A stretch of 64,000 nucleotides of DNA from Paraburkholderia youngii (GCF_013366925.1 NZ_JAALDK010000001.1:4767165-4831164); one strand, 5' to 3'. Shown: positions 18,948 through 28,549, counted from the first letter of the stretch. The notes: generated from the letters alone by a model not told the origin. A program made the numbers and translations.

Positions 18948-19246
18948 GCTGGCGGCCTTCTGCGTTTTCCATGAAGAATGCGCGGTCTTCCGGCCCGCAT
19001 CACCCCTTCCCGCCTCCTTCCTATTCTCAAAAACCGCTTGGCCAGCAGGGCCGGATCACCGCTCTGGCTTGCCGCGCTTACGTCTGAACGATTGTTTCCT
19101 CATCGGGAATAGTAATTTCAGATTATCGGCACAAATTCTCGATAGTAGGGGTATACACTGCCTTCCATCGACGTTGCAGACACCTGGTTCACTGGCTCCT
19201 GCAACATCTTCCTGAAATGCAGTCGAAACGTTATCGGAGTCCTACC
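18948..19246. other. Intergenic region before small secreted protein
   Basis: I see no gene in these 299 bases. The A/T-richer part near 19110-19165 probably contains the promoter of the gene at 19247. I cannot place the -35 and -10 boxes with confidence. Confidence 0.4.
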
Positions 19247-19516
19247 ATGAAGACCAAGTTTATCGCCGCCCTGCTGGTTGCCGCTTCCGCCTCGATCGCC
19301 GCTCCCGCTTTCGCAAGCGGCTATGGTCCGGCGCCGTACTATCGTCCGTCGGTTGGCGCGCCGGCTTCACAACAAGGCCAGAACGCCGAGACCGTCGCTG
19401 CTGAACGCGCCAACGCGCAATCGAATGCGTACGGTGGCGTGAATAGCGTGTCGACCCAATCGGGCTCGCGCAGCGAGTCCAAGTCGGGCCCGCAATCGGT
19501 GTACTTCGGTCACTAA
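19247..19516 (+). CDS. Small secreted hypothetical protein
   Basis: An 89-residue protein with a clear Sec signal peptide (MKTKFIAALLVAASASIAAP, cleavage predicted after AFA, about residue 24). The mature part is short, low in complexity and rich in Ser, Gln, Asn and Gly, and I do not recognise it. GGAG eight bases before the ATG at 19247 sets the start. An inverted repeat downstream is a likely terminator. Confidence 0.7.
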   Translation: MKTKFIAALLVAASASIAAPAFASGYGPAPYYRPSVGAPASQQGQNAETVAAERANAQSNAYGGVNSVSTQSGSRSESKSGPQSVYFGH

Positions 19517-19569
19517 GCCGCCAGCAGTAGCAGTACCGTCGGATCCGCTGCCTCTGCAGGCAGCGATCA

Positions 19570-19611
19570 AACTGGGCGCCGCGCATGCAGTATCGATGCC
19601 GGCGCCCAGTT
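19570..19611. terminator. Long inverted repeat, probable terminator
   Basis: The 12-base arms AACTGGGCGCCG and CGGCGCCCAGTT are perfect, with an inner GCAT/ATGC pair in the loop. It lies 54 bases after the secreted-protein stop and upstream of a convergent gene. There is only a weak T-run. Confidence 0.6.
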
Positions 19612-19665
19612 GCGTTTACGCCGGCTGTAGTGCGCCCGGCACCGTTCCGTCGCGACTATCCGCCA

Positions 19666-19908
19666 TTAGCTGGCCAGCCCCGCATCGATCAACTCGCGCG
19701 CCGCACTGAAAGCCGTCTGGGCGGCCGCATGCTCGGTGGACCACAAGCTATCGATATGCACGAGCTGCCAGTCGACCACCGTCGAATCGTCGCGCAGCAC
19801 CCGGAAATGCGCCTTGACGCCGGTCAGCACCTGTTCGACCGCCACCTCGATGTCATAGTCGCCATAACGCGCCTGATAGTCGCCCATGTCGACGCCCTTC
19901 GGCTCCAT
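19666..19908 (-). CDS. Hypothetical small protein, 80 residues
   Basis: Not recognised. A soluble protein of about 80 residues with a beta-rich look (YGDYDIEVAVEQVLTGVKAHFRVL) and a C-terminal helix (AAAQTAFSAARELIDAGL). GGAGA before the ATG at 19908 favours this start over the longer frame to 19941. It lies 110 bases downstream of another small gene on the same strand and may share its transcript. Confidence 0.6.
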   Translation of the reverse strand: MEPKGVDMGDYQARYGDYDIEVAVEQVLTGVKAHFRVLRDDSTVVDWQLVHIDSLWSTEHAAAQTAFSAARELIDAGLAS

Positions 19909-20018
19909 GTTCGTCTCCGTGGTTTCGCTGATCGCGGGCAAACGAACGCGCGCGACTCACCCGCGACGCGCCGCCTCGCTCTTCACCCCGGCCGCGCGGC
20001 CGGCCGCCGATCAGCGGA

Positions 20019-20216
20019 TCAATTGCAGTCGCCGGAAAGATACTGCCGGCCGTTGCAGTTGATTTCGACCCCACCGCTGCCCGCTTCGGCGACGAGGTCG
20101 CATGCCAGCAACTCCGCCGCGACGGACTGCGCGACTTCGGGCGCCGTCTGTCCGACGCCGACGTCGTTCAGACGCCGCAACGCTTCGACCGCTTCGGGAC
20201 TCAAGGACTTCGACAT
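20019..20216 (-). CDS. Hypothetical small protein, 65 residues
   Basis: Not recognised. It reads SLSPEAVEALRRLNDVGVGQ, then a helix and a C-terminal part with three Cys (ACDLV, INCNG, GDCN). GGAG six bases before the ATG at 20216 sets the start. The open frame continues upstream to 20327 without a ribosome-binding site. It is divergent from the secreted protein gene at 20374. Confidence 0.58.
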   Translation of the reverse strand: MSKSLSPEAVEALRRLNDVGVGQTAPEVAQSVAAELLACDLVAEAGSGGVEINCNGRQYLSGDCN

Positions 20217-20373
20217 GGCCGTCTCCGTCGGAATGGTCAATTCATCGTAGCAAGTTTCATCGGCGGATGCAGGCGTGCGCGCCCGCAGCGGCCCCGGAAC
20301 ACAGTCTGCTACTAGTGAATGGTGCATACAGCCGCGTGTCTACAGCCGACGCGCGACATCGAAGGAGAACGAC

Positions 20374-20634
20374 ATGAAGCGAGTCAATTGGGCCACCCTT
20401 ACGGCCACTGCTGCAGCGCTGGCGGCGCTGCTCGCGAGCGGCGCGAACGCCGTCGCGCAGACGGGGTCCAGCGCACCGCCGGACAGCCATGCGCCGATGG
20501 CCAAACCGCCCGAGGCGGCATCGGGCGCCGGAGGTTCGAGCAACCCGGACAACATGCCGATCAAGCGACCGACGAAGCCGACCAACGACCACATGTCGCA
20601 CGAGCCGCCAGCAAGCAGCGCAAACGCGAAGTAG
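20374..20634 (+). CDS. Small secreted Pro/Ser/Ala-rich protein
   Basis: An 86-residue protein with a Sec signal peptide (hydrophobic core about residues 8-24, cleavage predicted after VAQ or ANA). The mature part is disordered (SSAPPDSHAPMAKPPEAASG). AAGGAG eight bases before the ATG supports this start over the longer frame from 20275. It converges with the mop gene, 46 bases away. Function unknown. Confidence 0.65.
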   Translation: MKRVNWATLTATAAALAALLASGANAVAQTGSSAPPDSHAPMAKPPEAASGAGGSSNPDNMPIKRPTKPTNDHMSHEPPASSANAK

Positions 20635-20680
20635 CCGCTGCGCACGCCGCTCGCGCTAGCGCAACGTCGTCAAAGCCTCG

Positions 20681-20896
20681 TCAAAGCCGCGCAATCGACA
20701 CCTCGGTCGACTTCACGAGCGCAACCACCTCCGAGCCGACTTTCAGTTCGAGTTCGTCGACCGAGCGCGTCGTGATCACCGACGTGACGATGCCGAACGG
20801 CGTCTCCACGTCGACTTCGGACACCACCGAGCCGCGAATGATTTCCTTGACCTTGCCTTTGAATTGATTGCGCACGTTGATGGCGGAAATGCTCAT
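20681..20896 (-). CDS. Molbindin-like Mop/TOBE-domain protein
   Basis: A single Mop domain of 71 residues (ISAINVRNQFKGKVKEI, then SVVSEVDVETPFGIVTSVIT). Such proteins bind molybdate or similar oxyanions as oligomers. It is the last gene on the strand behind ssuD-ssuC-ssuB, 66 bases after ssuB, so it is probably part of the sulfonate operon. Sulfate and molybdate are similar oxyanions, but its role in sulfonate use is not established. TGGAG before the ATG at 20896 sets the start. Confidence 0.85.
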   Translation of the reverse strand: MSISAINVRNQFKGKVKEIIRGSVVSEVDVETPFGIVTSVITTRSVDELELKVGSEVVALVKSTEVSIARL

Positions 20897-20962
20897 TTCA
20901 GATAACTCCACAGAAGCGGTTGATAACGGAATGGATCAGATGGGATCGATTTGCTGGAAAGC

Positions 20963-21964
20963 TCAGACGGCCCAGCGCACTTCGGTCGGCCGCGTCAGAC
21001 GGCCCGGTTCCGGCAAGCCATACGGGTCATAGGGCTCGTACGCGCGATGCGCGAGCGTGTCGTCGTTCGGCGCGTTTTTGAGTACGCGTTGCAACACGTG
21101 ATCTTCGAGCGCGGCGAAGCCCGCCGACGCCCGCGCCCGCGGCCGCGCAAGCGCGACCGGCTGATCGAGCGCGATGCGGCCCTCCTCGATCAGCAAAATC
21201 CGGTCGCCGAGCGCGACGGCTTCGTGCACGTCGTGCGTGACGAGCAGCGCGGTGAAGCGATGCTCGCGCCACAGCCGTTCGATCAGCGTGTGCATTTCGA
21301 TGCGCGTCAACGCATCGAGCGCGCCGAGCGGCTCGTCGAGCAGCAGCAATTGCGGACGATGCACGAGGGCGCGCGCTAGCGCGACGCGCTGCCGCTGACC
21401 GCCCGAGAGTTGCGCGGGCCAGTCGTTCGCGCGTTCGAGCAGGCCGACTTCGGCGAGCACCGCGCGCGCATCGTCGCGCGCACCCCGGCCGCGGCCGAGG
21501 CCGAGCATCACGTTCTGCAGCACGCTTTTCCACGGCAGAAGACGTGCATCCTGAAACATGATGCGGGTGTCGAGCGGACCGCCATTGCCGGCGCGTTTTT
21601 CGAGCACGCCCCAGCTGGCTTCTTCGAGACCAGCGACGAGTCGCAGCAACGTCGACTTGCCGCAGCCGCTGCGGCCGACGATCGCGACGAAGCTGCCGCG
21701 CTCGATCGACAGATCGAAGCCCGACAGCACCTCGCGCTCGCCATAGCGTTTGCCGACGCCGCGCAATTGCACCGCGTAGTCGCTTGCGGGGCGCGCGTCG
21801 CTACGGGCCAGTGCAATGGCGGGTTGCAAGCCGGCCGCCCCGTCCCGCTCGATCTCCGCGGCCTCGTTCGCGTCGTGATCCGCGAGCCGCGGCTGCGCGA
21901 GCTCGGTCTCGAGGTCGCTGCCCGCGATGCCGCCGAAGGTCGTCGCTAGTGTCGTTGCGCTCAT
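20963..21964 (-). CDS. ssuB: Alkanesulfonate ABC importer ATPase SsuB
   Basis: The ATPase of an aliphatic sulfonate importer, 333 residues. An Ala/Glu-rich N-terminal extension (about 65 residues) precedes the nucleotide-binding domain, with Walker [10 protein letters not shown], signature LSGGQRQR and Walker [13 protein letters not shown]. The [11 protein letters not shown] segment is typical of the nitrate/sulfonate/taurine class. The ATG overlaps the ssuC stop by four bases (ATGA). The open frame that runs on to 22708 is shadow of ssuC. Confidence 0.9.
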   Translation of the reverse strand: MSATTLATTFGGIAGSDLETELAQPRLADHDANEAAEIERDGAAGLQPAIALARSDARPASDYAVQLRGVGKRYGEREVLSGFDLSIERGSFVAIVGRSGCGKSTLLRLVAGLEEASWGVLEKRAGNGGPLDTRIMFQDARLLPWKSVLQNVMLGLGRGRGARDDARAVLAEVGLLERANDWPAQLSGGQRQRVALARALVHRPQLLLLDEPLGALDALTRIEMHTLIERLWREHRFTALLVTHDVHEAVALGDRILLIEEGRIALDQPVALARPRARASAGFAALEDHVLQRVLKNAPNDDTLAHRAYEPYDPYGLPEPGRLTRPTEVRWAV

Positions 21965-22809
21965 GCTTTTGCTCCTCGCTGATAGGCCGGATGCCAGCGC
22001 AGCGACACGCGCTCGAGGCTCTTCGCGAGCATGTCCGCGAGCTTGCCGAGCGCCGCGTACAGCAGAATGCCGACCACCACCACATCGGTTTGCAGGAATT
22101 CGCGCGCATTCATCGTCATGTAGCCGATGCCCGATTGCGCGGAAATCGTCTCGGCGACGATCAGCGTGACCCACATCAGGCCGAACGCGAAGCGCACGCC
22201 GACCAGAATCGACGGCAGCGCGCCCGGCAGGATTACGTGGCGGTACAGCGCGAAACCTTTGACGCCATAACTGCGCGCCATCTCGATCAGGTTCGCATCG
22301 ACCGAACGGATGCCGTGGAACGTGTTCACATAGACCGGAAAGAACACGCCGAGCGCCACGAGGAACACCTTCGCTTGTTCCTCGATGCCGAACCACAGGA
22401 TCACGAGCGGAATCATCGCGAGCGCGGGGATGTTGCGGATCATCTGCACGGTCGAATCGAGCACGATTTCCGCGGTCTTGAACAAACCCGTCGCCAGTCC
22501 GAGCACGAGACCGATTCCGCCGCCGATTGCGAAGCCCGACACCGCGCGCCACGTGCTGACCCTCACGTCCGCCCACATTTCGCCGGACTGGATCAGCGAC
22601 CAGGCCGCCTTCACGACTGCGAGCGGCTCGGGCAGCACGCGTGTCGACAGCGCACCGCTGCGCGCGGCGATTTCCCACGCGAGCAGGATCGCGATGGGCG
22701 CGAGCCACGGCACCAGGTGCGCGCCGAAGCGGCGCAACACGTCAGCGCGCGTGGTGGACGCGGGCTGCGGGGTTGCTCCCGTAGCCGCCTTCAAAGCAGT
22801 GTCACTCAT
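21961..22809 (-). CDS. ssuC: Alkanesulfonate ABC importer permease SsuC
   Basis: Membrane subunit of the sulfonate importer (282 residues, about six transmembrane segments). The EAA-type loop is [23 protein letters not shown], and the ending [19 protein letters not shown] is typical of SsuC/TauC. AAGGAG upstream sets the start at 22809, though the frame is open to 22884. It sits 75 bases after ssuD and overlaps ssuB. Confidence 0.9.
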   Translation of the reverse strand: MSDTALKAATGATPQPASTTRADVLRRFGAHLVPWLAPIAILLAWEIAARSGALSTRVLPEPLAVVKAAWSLIQSGEMWADVRVSTWRAVSGFAIGGGIGLVLGLATGLFKTAEIVLDSTVQMIRNIPALAMIPLVILWFGIEEQAKVFLVALGVFFPVYVNTFHGIRSVDANLIEMARSYGVKGFALYRHVILPGALPSILVGVRFAFGLMWVTLIVAETISAQSGIGYMTMNAREFLQTDVVVVGILLYAALGKLADMLAKSLERVSLRWHPAYQRGAKA

Positions 22810-22884
22810 GTTGGCTTTTCTCCTTGCCGGTCGAGATCGTCGTGCAGGAATCGCGCAGACCGCGCGCCCTCGCTTCGCGCTCAC

Positions 22885-24045
22885 TCAGCTCGCGCTCGCC
22901 GCCTTCGGCAGATCGCTGGTGCCGACGATTTCGCCGAACGGCCCCGACAGCGGCCCGTTGGCGACCTTGCTGAAGCGTTGCGGCAGCAGCGGAAACACGA
23001 GTTCGGCGAAGCGGTACGATTCCTCGAGATGCGGATAGCCGGACAGGATGAACGTCTCGATGCCGAGTGCCGCATACTCCTTCATACGCGCGGCCACCTG
23101 CTCCGGACTACCGACCAGCGCAGTGCCCGCGCCGCCGCGCACGAGCCCGACGCCCGCCCACAGATTCGGATAGACCTCGAGCTGTTCGCGCCCGCCGCGT
23201 TTGCCACCGTGCAGCGCGGCCATGCGGCGCTGGCCTTCCGAATCCATCTTCGCGAACGACGCCTGCGCACGCGCGACCGTGTCGTCGTCGAGCTTGCTGA
23301 TCAGCTTGTCAGCGGCGGCCCACGCTTCTTCCTCGGTCTCACGCACGATCACGTGCAGACGGATGCCGAAGCGGATCTGCCGGCCGCGTGCCGCGGCGCG
23401 TGCGCGAATGTCGGCGATTTTCTTTGCGACCGCTTCGGGCGGCTCGCCCCACGTCAGATAGGTGTCGATGTGCTCGGCCGCGATATCGTGCGCGGCCGCC
23501 GACGAGCCGCCGAACCACAGCGGCGGATGCGGGTTCTGCACCGGCGGATACAGCGCCTTGCCGCCTTTCGATTGCAGATGCTCGCCGTCGAAATCGATCG
23601 CTTCGTTGCTGTGCGAAGCCGTAAGCAGCTGGCGCCAGATATGCAGGAATTCGTCGGTGATTTCGTAGCGCGTGTCGTGATCGACGAATACGCCGTCGCC
23701 GGCCAGTTCGGCCGCGTCGCCGCCCGTCACCACGTTGATCAGCAGCCGCCCGTTCGACAGCCGGTCGAACGTCGCCGCCATGCGTGCGGCGAGCCCCGGC
23801 GACGACAGTCCCGGGCGAATCGCGACGAGGAACTTGAGCCGCTGGGTCGCGGGAATCAGGCTCGACGCGACGACCCAGGCGTCCTCGCACGAGCGGCCGG
23901 TCGGCAGCAGCACGCCCTCGTAGCCGAGCGTATCGGCGGCGACGGCGATCTGCCGGAAGTAGTCGTAATCGGCTGCGCGTGCGCCTTGGGACGTACCGAG
24001 ATAGCGGCTGTCGCCGTGAGTCGGAATGAACCAGAACACATTCAT
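22885..24045 (-). CDS. ssuD: FMNH2-dependent alkanesulfonate monooxygenase
   Basis: SsuD cleaves C1-C14 alkanesulfonates to aldehyde and sulfite using FMNH2 and oxygen. The 386-residue luciferase-like protein starts [17 protein letters not shown] and carries [11 protein letters not shown] and [20 protein letters not shown], all typical of SsuD. CAGGAG before the ATG at 24045 sets the start. It is the first gene of ssuD-ssuC-ssuB-mop. The usual binding protein gene ssuA and the flavin reductase gene ssuE are not beside it, so they must lie elsewhere or be replaced. Confidence 0.93.
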   Translation of the reverse strand: MNVFWFIPTHGDSRYLGTSQGARAADYDYFRQIAVAADTLGYEGVLLPTGRSCEDAWVVASSLIPATQRLKFLVAIRPGLSSPGLAARMAATFDRLSNGRLLINVVTGGDAAELAGDGVFVDHDTRYEITDEFLHIWRQLLTASHSNEAIDFDGEHLQSKGGKALYPPVQNPHPPLWFGGSSAAAHDIAAEHIDTYLTWGEPPEAVAKKIADIRARAAARGRQIRFGIRLHVIVRETEEEAWAAADKLISKLDDDTVARAQASFAKMDSEGQRRMAALHGGKRGGREQLEVYPNLWAGVGLVRGGAGTALVGSPEQVAARMKEYAALGIETFILSGYPHLEESYRFAELVFPLLPQRFSKVANGPLSGPFGEIVGTSDLPKAASAS

Positions 24046-24569
24046 GTTGTTGCTCCTGCCTGCTCTTGAAAGAAAACGGTGGGCGCGAGCGCCGGCCGCG
24101 CGCATCGAGCCGGCAACCGGCAAGGCGCTGCGACGTGCTGAAGGATTGCGAAACGGACGGTGGACTCAGGCCACCGGCAAAAGCGCTGAAAGCCTATGCG
24201 CCGGGCGGACGACACCGCGAACACGACCGCACGCGGGCCCTGCGGCAACGGAGATTCGGCATGAGGCTCGACATTGCGACGGTTTTCCTGGACCAACGTG
24301 CGCGTGGTGCGCTCGATTTAACGGATGACGGCGACACCAGCGCCGTCTGCATGAGGAAACAGTCTATGGAGCGGTCCGCGGCTTTTGAACGATTTTTTTT
24401 AGCTTAGGAATTCCGCTTTCGTGATTAGCCCGGCGCTACCGCATACGGTTGTTGCGCTTTACACACGCGGCCGCGGCCGCCGCACCTCGATCGATATAAT
24501 GGCGCTCGTTTCCAATCACCCGGTACAGGCGTTGCGATTCGCGTCGCCAGTACGTTGCCGGTGCAATGC
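24046..24569. other. Divergent intergenic region ssuD / membrane protein
   Basis: No gene is supported in these 524 bases. There is no trace of ssuA or ssuE. An A/T-rich tract with a GGAATTCC dyad (24407-24414) may serve ssuD. A good -10 box TATAAT (24495-24500) faces the gene at 24570, but its -35 is unclear. Confidence 0.5.
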
Positions 24570-24995
24570 ATGCACAAAATAATTCTGCCGTTCGTCGCCG
24601 GTTTTCTGGCTTCCTTGTTCTTCCGCGAATCGACGCTGGCGCTGATGCACGCCGCCGGCATGATCGACCCCACCGGTTTTTCGACCGCGCCGTTTTTGCC
24701 GCTAGGCCTGCCTGAATTCATCGCGAACGCAATCTGGAGCGCGTGCTGGGCCGTGCTGATGGCCTGGCTGCTGCGCGTCGCGCCGCATCGGCACGCGCCG
24801 TGGGTACCGGCGTTCGTGTTCGGCGGCATCGTGCTGACGGCGGCGAGCGTGTTCGTCGTCGATCCGCTGCGCGGCATCTGGCCGAGCGGCAACATGCTGC
24901 CGCGCCTCGCGGTGGGCTTCGCGGCGAACGCGATGTGGGGCTGGGGCGCGCTCGTGTTCATGCGCGCGTTCATGGCGAGCGAGGCCGAGGAATGA
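24570..24995 (+). CDS. Small integral membrane protein, 141 residues
   Basis: About four hydrophobic segments (IILPFVAGFLASLFF, FIANAIWSACWAVLMAWLL, AFVFGGIVLTAASVFVV, LAVGFAANAMWGWGALVFM) suggest an inner-membrane protein of unknown family. A TTG codon at 24555 extends the frame, but the ATG at 24570 sits directly before the first membrane segment. It stands alone, divergent from the sulfonate operon. Confidence 0.65.
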   Translation: MHKIILPFVAGFLASLFFRESTLALMHAAGMIDPTGFSTAPFLPLGLPEFIANAIWSACWAVLMAWLLRVAPHRHAPWVPAFVFGGIVLTAASVFVVDPLRGIWPSGNMLPRLAVGFAANAMWGWGALVFMRAFMASEAEE

Positions 24996-25081
24996 GCGCG
25001 TCGCGCGTGAATACGCGCAACGCGTAGATTTTCGCGGACGGGTTCGCGAGGCGGCGCGTTCAGTGCACGGTCAGTGCACGT

Positions 25082-26218
25082 TCACCCGCGCAGAGCGACT
25101 AGCGGATGCTCGTTCGCCGGCCACGGACTGTCGAACATCTTCTCCACATCGGCCTGGTTGACGTCCTCGATGCGCGCGAAACGCCAGCGCGGCGCGTTGT
25201 CCTTGTCGATGATGCGCGCGCGAATGCCTTCCACCGTGTCTCCGAGCAGGAAGCTCGAACGTGTCAGATCGAGATCGACACGCAGCACGTCGGCCATCGA
25301 CCCTTCCGCGCGCGTGACCACTTCGAGCGAGACCGCCATCGACAGCGGCGAGCGCTCGCGCAGCACCGCGATCGTCCGCTCGGCCCACTCCGCCGCGTCG
25401 CCGCCGCGCTCGCGCTCCTGTTCGAGCGACGCGAGTATCCGCGCGACGTCGGGCTGCGCGAAATGCCGGTCGATCAACGTGCGCGCCTTCGCGAGCGCGC
25501 TCTCCTCGGGCTGCGGCGCGACCTGATAGGCGAGCGTTTCGCGCTCGACGCACGCAACCACATCCGCGCCGCGCTCGAACGGTTCGCGGCTCAACGTAGC
25601 GACGAGCGCGGGCAACGCCGCGTCGTCGATGTAGACATCGGCGAGGCCCGCGTACAACGCGTCGGCCGCGCCGATCGTCTCGCCCGTCACCGCCAGATAG
25701 CGGCCGAGCGCGCCGGGCGTGCGCGCGAGAAACCAGCTCGCACCGACGTCCGGAAAGAGGCCGATACGCGTTTCGGGCATCGCCATCTTCGTCGATTGCG
25801 TGACGACGCGCAGGCCGCCGGTGCGATGCGCGCCCTGCGAAATGCCCATGCCGCCGCCCATCACGATGCCGTTCATCAACGCGATATACGGTTTCGGATA
25901 CACGAAGATCGCGTGATTGAGCCGGTATTCCTCGCTGAAGAATGTGTCGCGGGCCTGCTGGTCGCCGCGTTGCGCCGCCTCGTACATGAAGCGGATGTCG
26001 CCGCCCGCGCAGAACGCGCGCTCATGCCGGCTGCGCACGACGACGGCCAGCACCTCGGGGTCGTCGCGCCACTGGTCGAGCGCCGTGTGGATTGCGCGAA
26101 TCATGCTCGTCGACAGCGCATTCAGCGCTTTCGGCCGCTCCAGTTCGATGAAACCGATGCGGTTGGTTACGTGGGTCGCGATTTCGTCGCTAGTGGCGGG
26201 CGAGGCGGACGTGGGCAT
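25082..26218 (-). CDS. 3-hydroxyisobutyryl-CoA hydrolase family protein
   Basis: A crotonase-fold enzyme of 378 residues. It has the oxyanion-hole segments FCAGGDIRFMYEAAQRGD and NGIVMGGGMGIS and the hydrolase-type MPETRIGLFPDVGASWFL. Length and the C-terminal half (HFAQPDVARILASLE, then a tail) fit HIBCH of valine breakdown rather than simple enoyl-CoA hydratases of about 260 residues. It lies 46 bases downstream of a TetR gene on the same strand. An enoyl-CoA hydratase/isomerase annotation would be the generic alternative. Confidence 0.86.
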   Translation of the reverse strand: MPTSASPATSDEIATHVTNRIGFIELERPKALNALSTSMIRAIHTALDQWRDDPEVLAVVVRSRHERAFCAGGDIRFMYEAAQRGDQQARDTFFSEEYRLNHAIFVYPKPYIALMNGIVMGGGMGISQGAHRTGGLRVVTQSTKMAMPETRIGLFPDVGASWFLARTPGALGRYLAVTGETIGAADALYAGLADVYIDDAALPALVATLSREPFERGADVVACVERETLAYQVAPQPEESALAKARTLIDRHFAQPDVARILASLEQERERGGDAAEWAERTIAVLRERSPLSMAVSLEVVTRAEGSMADVLRVDLDLTRSSFLLGDTVEGIRARIIDKDNAPRWRFARIEDVNQADVEKMFDSPWPANEHPLVALRG

Positions 26219-26264
26219 GGAAAGCTGGGCGTGGCGGCGCGGGTTGACGTGGAACTGAACGTTA

Positions 26265-27101
26265 TCACGGGCCTGCCGCTTTGCGTTTGGTGGCGGGCTC
26301 GGGAGCCGGGTCCGTGGAGTCGGCAGGCTCGGAGTGGCGCCGCGCGACGGTTTTCTTGCCGCGCACTGCGGCGCTCTTCGATGCTCCCGCTGCCACGGGC
26401 TGCGGCGCGCCGAGCCAAGCGTCGAGCGTTACGCCGACGAGCGTCTCGAGCGGCGCACTCGGAAACACCGGACACGTGAGATTCAACGCGACGATGCCGT
26501 GCAGACTCGCCCACAACGCCTCGGCCCACACGGCCGACTCCATCGATGCGACCGACGCCGACAGACGCCCCGCTGCTCGCAACTCGTCGAGCGCGTCGAT
26601 CATGATGTGCAGCGCGGCGTCGCCGGGGTCGTCGTCGGCGTTGCTTCGGGACGCGGTTGAACCTCCGGTCCCGGCGTTCGCGCTTGCATCGTCCCCGTTG
26701 CCGCCGTCTTTGCCTGCGCCCGCCGCCGCGCCACCGAGCGCCGCGCCCGTATAGCTCGGATCCTCCATGAAAATCAGCCGGTACGTTTCCGGATGCTGAA
26801 CGCCAAACGCGACGTACGCGCGCCCGAGCGCCTTCAGCCGTTCGGCGGGATCTGCGATCTGCACGAGCGGCACGAAGGTCGCGAGCAACTGCGCGTAACC
26901 CTCCTCGCACAAGGCCCGCGCGATGTCGTCGCGACTCGCGAAATGCAGATACAACGTGGCGGGCGAATATTCGATCGCGTCGGCGATCTTGCGCATCGAC
27001 AGCGCGGCAAAGCCCTCGCGCACGACGATGCGCCGCGCGGCATCGAGGATGCGTTCGCGCAGCGCCTGTTTCTGGCGGTGTTTTCGTTCAGCGATTCCCA
27101 T
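26265..27101 (-). CDS. TetR-family regulator with low-complexity insert
   Basis: A TetR repressor of 278 residues, long for the family. The helix-turn-helix is typical (FAALSMRKIADAIEYSPATLYLHFASRDDI, within residues 35-64). The ligand domain contains a TetR_C-like core, but it is interrupted by about 40 residues of Gly, Ala, Asn, Ser and Asp (about 125-165). The C-terminal tail is basic and Pro-rich. It is divergent from the gene at 27248, and a perfect palindrome lies in the 146 bases between. The ATG at 27101 is preferred to a TTG three codons upstream. Confidence 0.88.
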   Translation of the reverse strand: MGIAERKHRQKQALRERILDAARRIVVREGFAALSMRKIADAIEYSPATLYLHFASRDDIARALCEEGYAQLLATFVPLVQIADPAERLKALGRAYVAFGVQHPETYRLIFMEDPSYTGAALGGAAAGAGKDGGNGDDASANAGTGGSTASRSNADDDPGDAALHIMIDALDELRAAGRLSASVASMESAVWAEALWASLHGIVALNLTCPVFPSAPLETLVGVTLDAWLGAPQPVAAGASKSAAVRGKKTVARRHSEPADSTDPAPEPATKRKAAGP

Positions 27102-27144
27102 GACTCGCAATTTTCAGGTTGACAAACTGAAAAGTCAAATTAAA

Positions 27145-27175
27145 CTGAACGCTGTTTACTGAACAGTGTTCAGTA
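27145..27175. promoter_or_regulatory. Probable TetR operator
   Basis: A perfect dyad TACTGAAC-AGT-GTTCAGTA spans 27157-27175. A second CTGAAC half-site lies 14 bases upstream (27145-27150), next to GCTGTTTA. The arrangement between the divergent TetR and dehydratase genes fits an autoregulatory operator. Confidence 0.7.
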
Positions 27176-27247
27176 CATTTTCATCGGTCAAACTGAGTCG
27201 CCACGTGCACACGCGACGAGGTCGCGCCGCCATCTGAAGGAGTCGTC

Positions 27248-28222
27248 ATGCAAGCCAAGGGAAAGGTCGGTTTATTCGGTGCCGCAGGCGCAGCGGGTCA
27301 AAGCATTGCCGCGGCGCTTGGTGCGGCGGGCCGCGATTATCGGGTGGTCGGCCGCTCGCGCGAGGCATTGCAACGCTGCTTCGGTGACGATCCGCACGCT
27401 GAGATCGTCACCTGGAACCCCGACGACCCCGCCTCGATTCGCGCCGCGGCCGCCGGTCTGCAAACCGTGATCTATCTCGTCGGCGTGCCCTACGACCAGT
27501 TCGCGCAGCACCCGCCGTTGATGGAGAAAACGCTGGCTGGCGTGACGGCCGCCGGCGTCGAGCGCTTCATTCTGATCGGCACCGTGTATCCGTATGGCCG
27601 CGCGCATGGCAATCCGATTCGCGAAGATCATCCGCGCGAGCCGCACACGTTCAAGGGCCGCATGCGGCTCGAACAGGAAAAGCTCGTGCTGGCCGCGCAT
27701 GGCCGGAATGGTCTCGAAACGCTGGTATTGCGGCTGCCCGATTTCTACGGACCGGGGGTTGAGCGCAGCCTGTTGCATGGTGTCTTCGTTGGCGCCGCTA
27801 CCGGTAAGCGCGCACAGGTGCTCGGTCCCATCGACGTGCCGCACGAATTCATCTTTCTGCCGGATGTCGGCCCCGTGGTCGAACGACTCACGCGCACACC
27901 CGAGGCTTACGGCCGCTGGTGGCATCTCGGCGGCGTCGGCACGATCACGCAGCGCGAAGTGGCGCACGAGGCCTACGCGCTCGCGGGCCGCGAGCCGAAG
28001 CTGATGGTGGCCGGCAAGGGCATGCTGCGCGTGCTCGGGCTGTTCAATCCGCTGATGCGCGAACTGGTCGAGATGAACTATCTGTTGACCGAGCCGATCG
28101 TGCTCGACGATACCGCGCTGGCGACGTTGATCGGGCCGTTCAGCAAGACTTCGTATCAGGAAGGGATCAGGCGGTGCTTCGAAGCGGCGCGCGAGGCAGT
28201 GCCGGCGCATGGCGTGAATTAG
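27248..28222 (+). CDS. NAD(P)-dependent epimerase/dehydratase-like protein
   Basis: An extended-SDR protein of 324 residues. It has the nucleotide motif GAAGAAGQS (about 10-18) in a Rossmann start VGLFGAAGAAG. A possible active-site Tyr lies in GTVYPYGRAHG, followed by a late substrate domain. GAAGGAG before the ATG is a strong ribosome-binding site. It is divergent from the TetR gene and probably repressed by it. The substrate is unknown. Confidence 0.82.
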   Translation: MQAKGKVGLFGAAGAAGQSIAAALGAAGRDYRVVGRSREALQRCFGDDPHAEIVTWNPDDPASIRAAAAGLQTVIYLVGVPYDQFAQHPPLMEKTLAGVTAAGVERFILIGTVYPYGRAHGNPIREDHPREPHTFKGRMRLEQEKLVLAAHGRNGLETLVLRLPDFYGPGVERSLLHGVFVGAATGKRAQVLGPIDVPHEFIFLPDVGPVVERLTRTPEAYGRWWHLGGVGTITQREVAHEAYALAGREPKLMVAGKGMLRVLGLFNPLMRELVEMNYLLTEPIVLDDTALATLIGPFSKTSYQEGIRRCFEAAREAVPAHGVN

Positions 28223-28264
28223 CGGCAACGCGTTGACGATGCGTTGGTGGAAGGAAAGTTCCGC

Positions 28265-28549
28265 TCAGCCTGCCATCTGCCCTGGCGGAAAGTGACCACT
28301 CTTGAGCAGCACGGGTGTGCCGTTGCTGATCTGCAAATGCTCACGCGCAACGGCCTCGATGCGCGGCCGGCCCGCATCGAACGCACGCAGCCAGCCGTCG
28401 AGGTCCTCGCTGTAAGCGCCGAAATGATCCTCGAGCGCTTCCACCGAGATCGCGCACGGCACCGGCTCACCGTCCACCAGCGCTGAAAACACGACGGTCA
28501 GATTGGAGTCACGGTAAGCAGGCGCGTCTTCGGGAAAACGGATTTCCAT
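28265..28549 (-). CDS. DUF1488-family protein
   Basis: A 94-residue protein (MEIRFPEDAPAYRDSNLTVV, then FSALVDGEPVPCAISVEALEDHFGA) that matches the DUF1488 pattern of small proteins common in Burkholderiales and other proteobacteria, function unknown. It converges with the epimerase gene, 42 bases away. It has no signal or membrane segment. Confidence 0.75.
   Translation of the reverse strand: MEIRFPEDAPAYRDSNLTVVFSALVDGEPVPCAISVEALEDHFGAYSEDLDGWLRAFDAGRPRIEAVAREHLQISNGTPVLLKSGHFPPGQMAG

Noticed and set aside
21784..24069. Open frame of 761 codons on the plus strand opposite ssuC and ssuD.
   Set aside because: SsuC and SsuD are clear on the minus strand. The plus-strand product is Arg-rich and lacks any family signature.
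24046..24569. A possible missing ssuA gene upstream of ssuD.
   Set aside because: No frame here encodes a signal peptide or binding-protein motifs. The open frames are short shadows.
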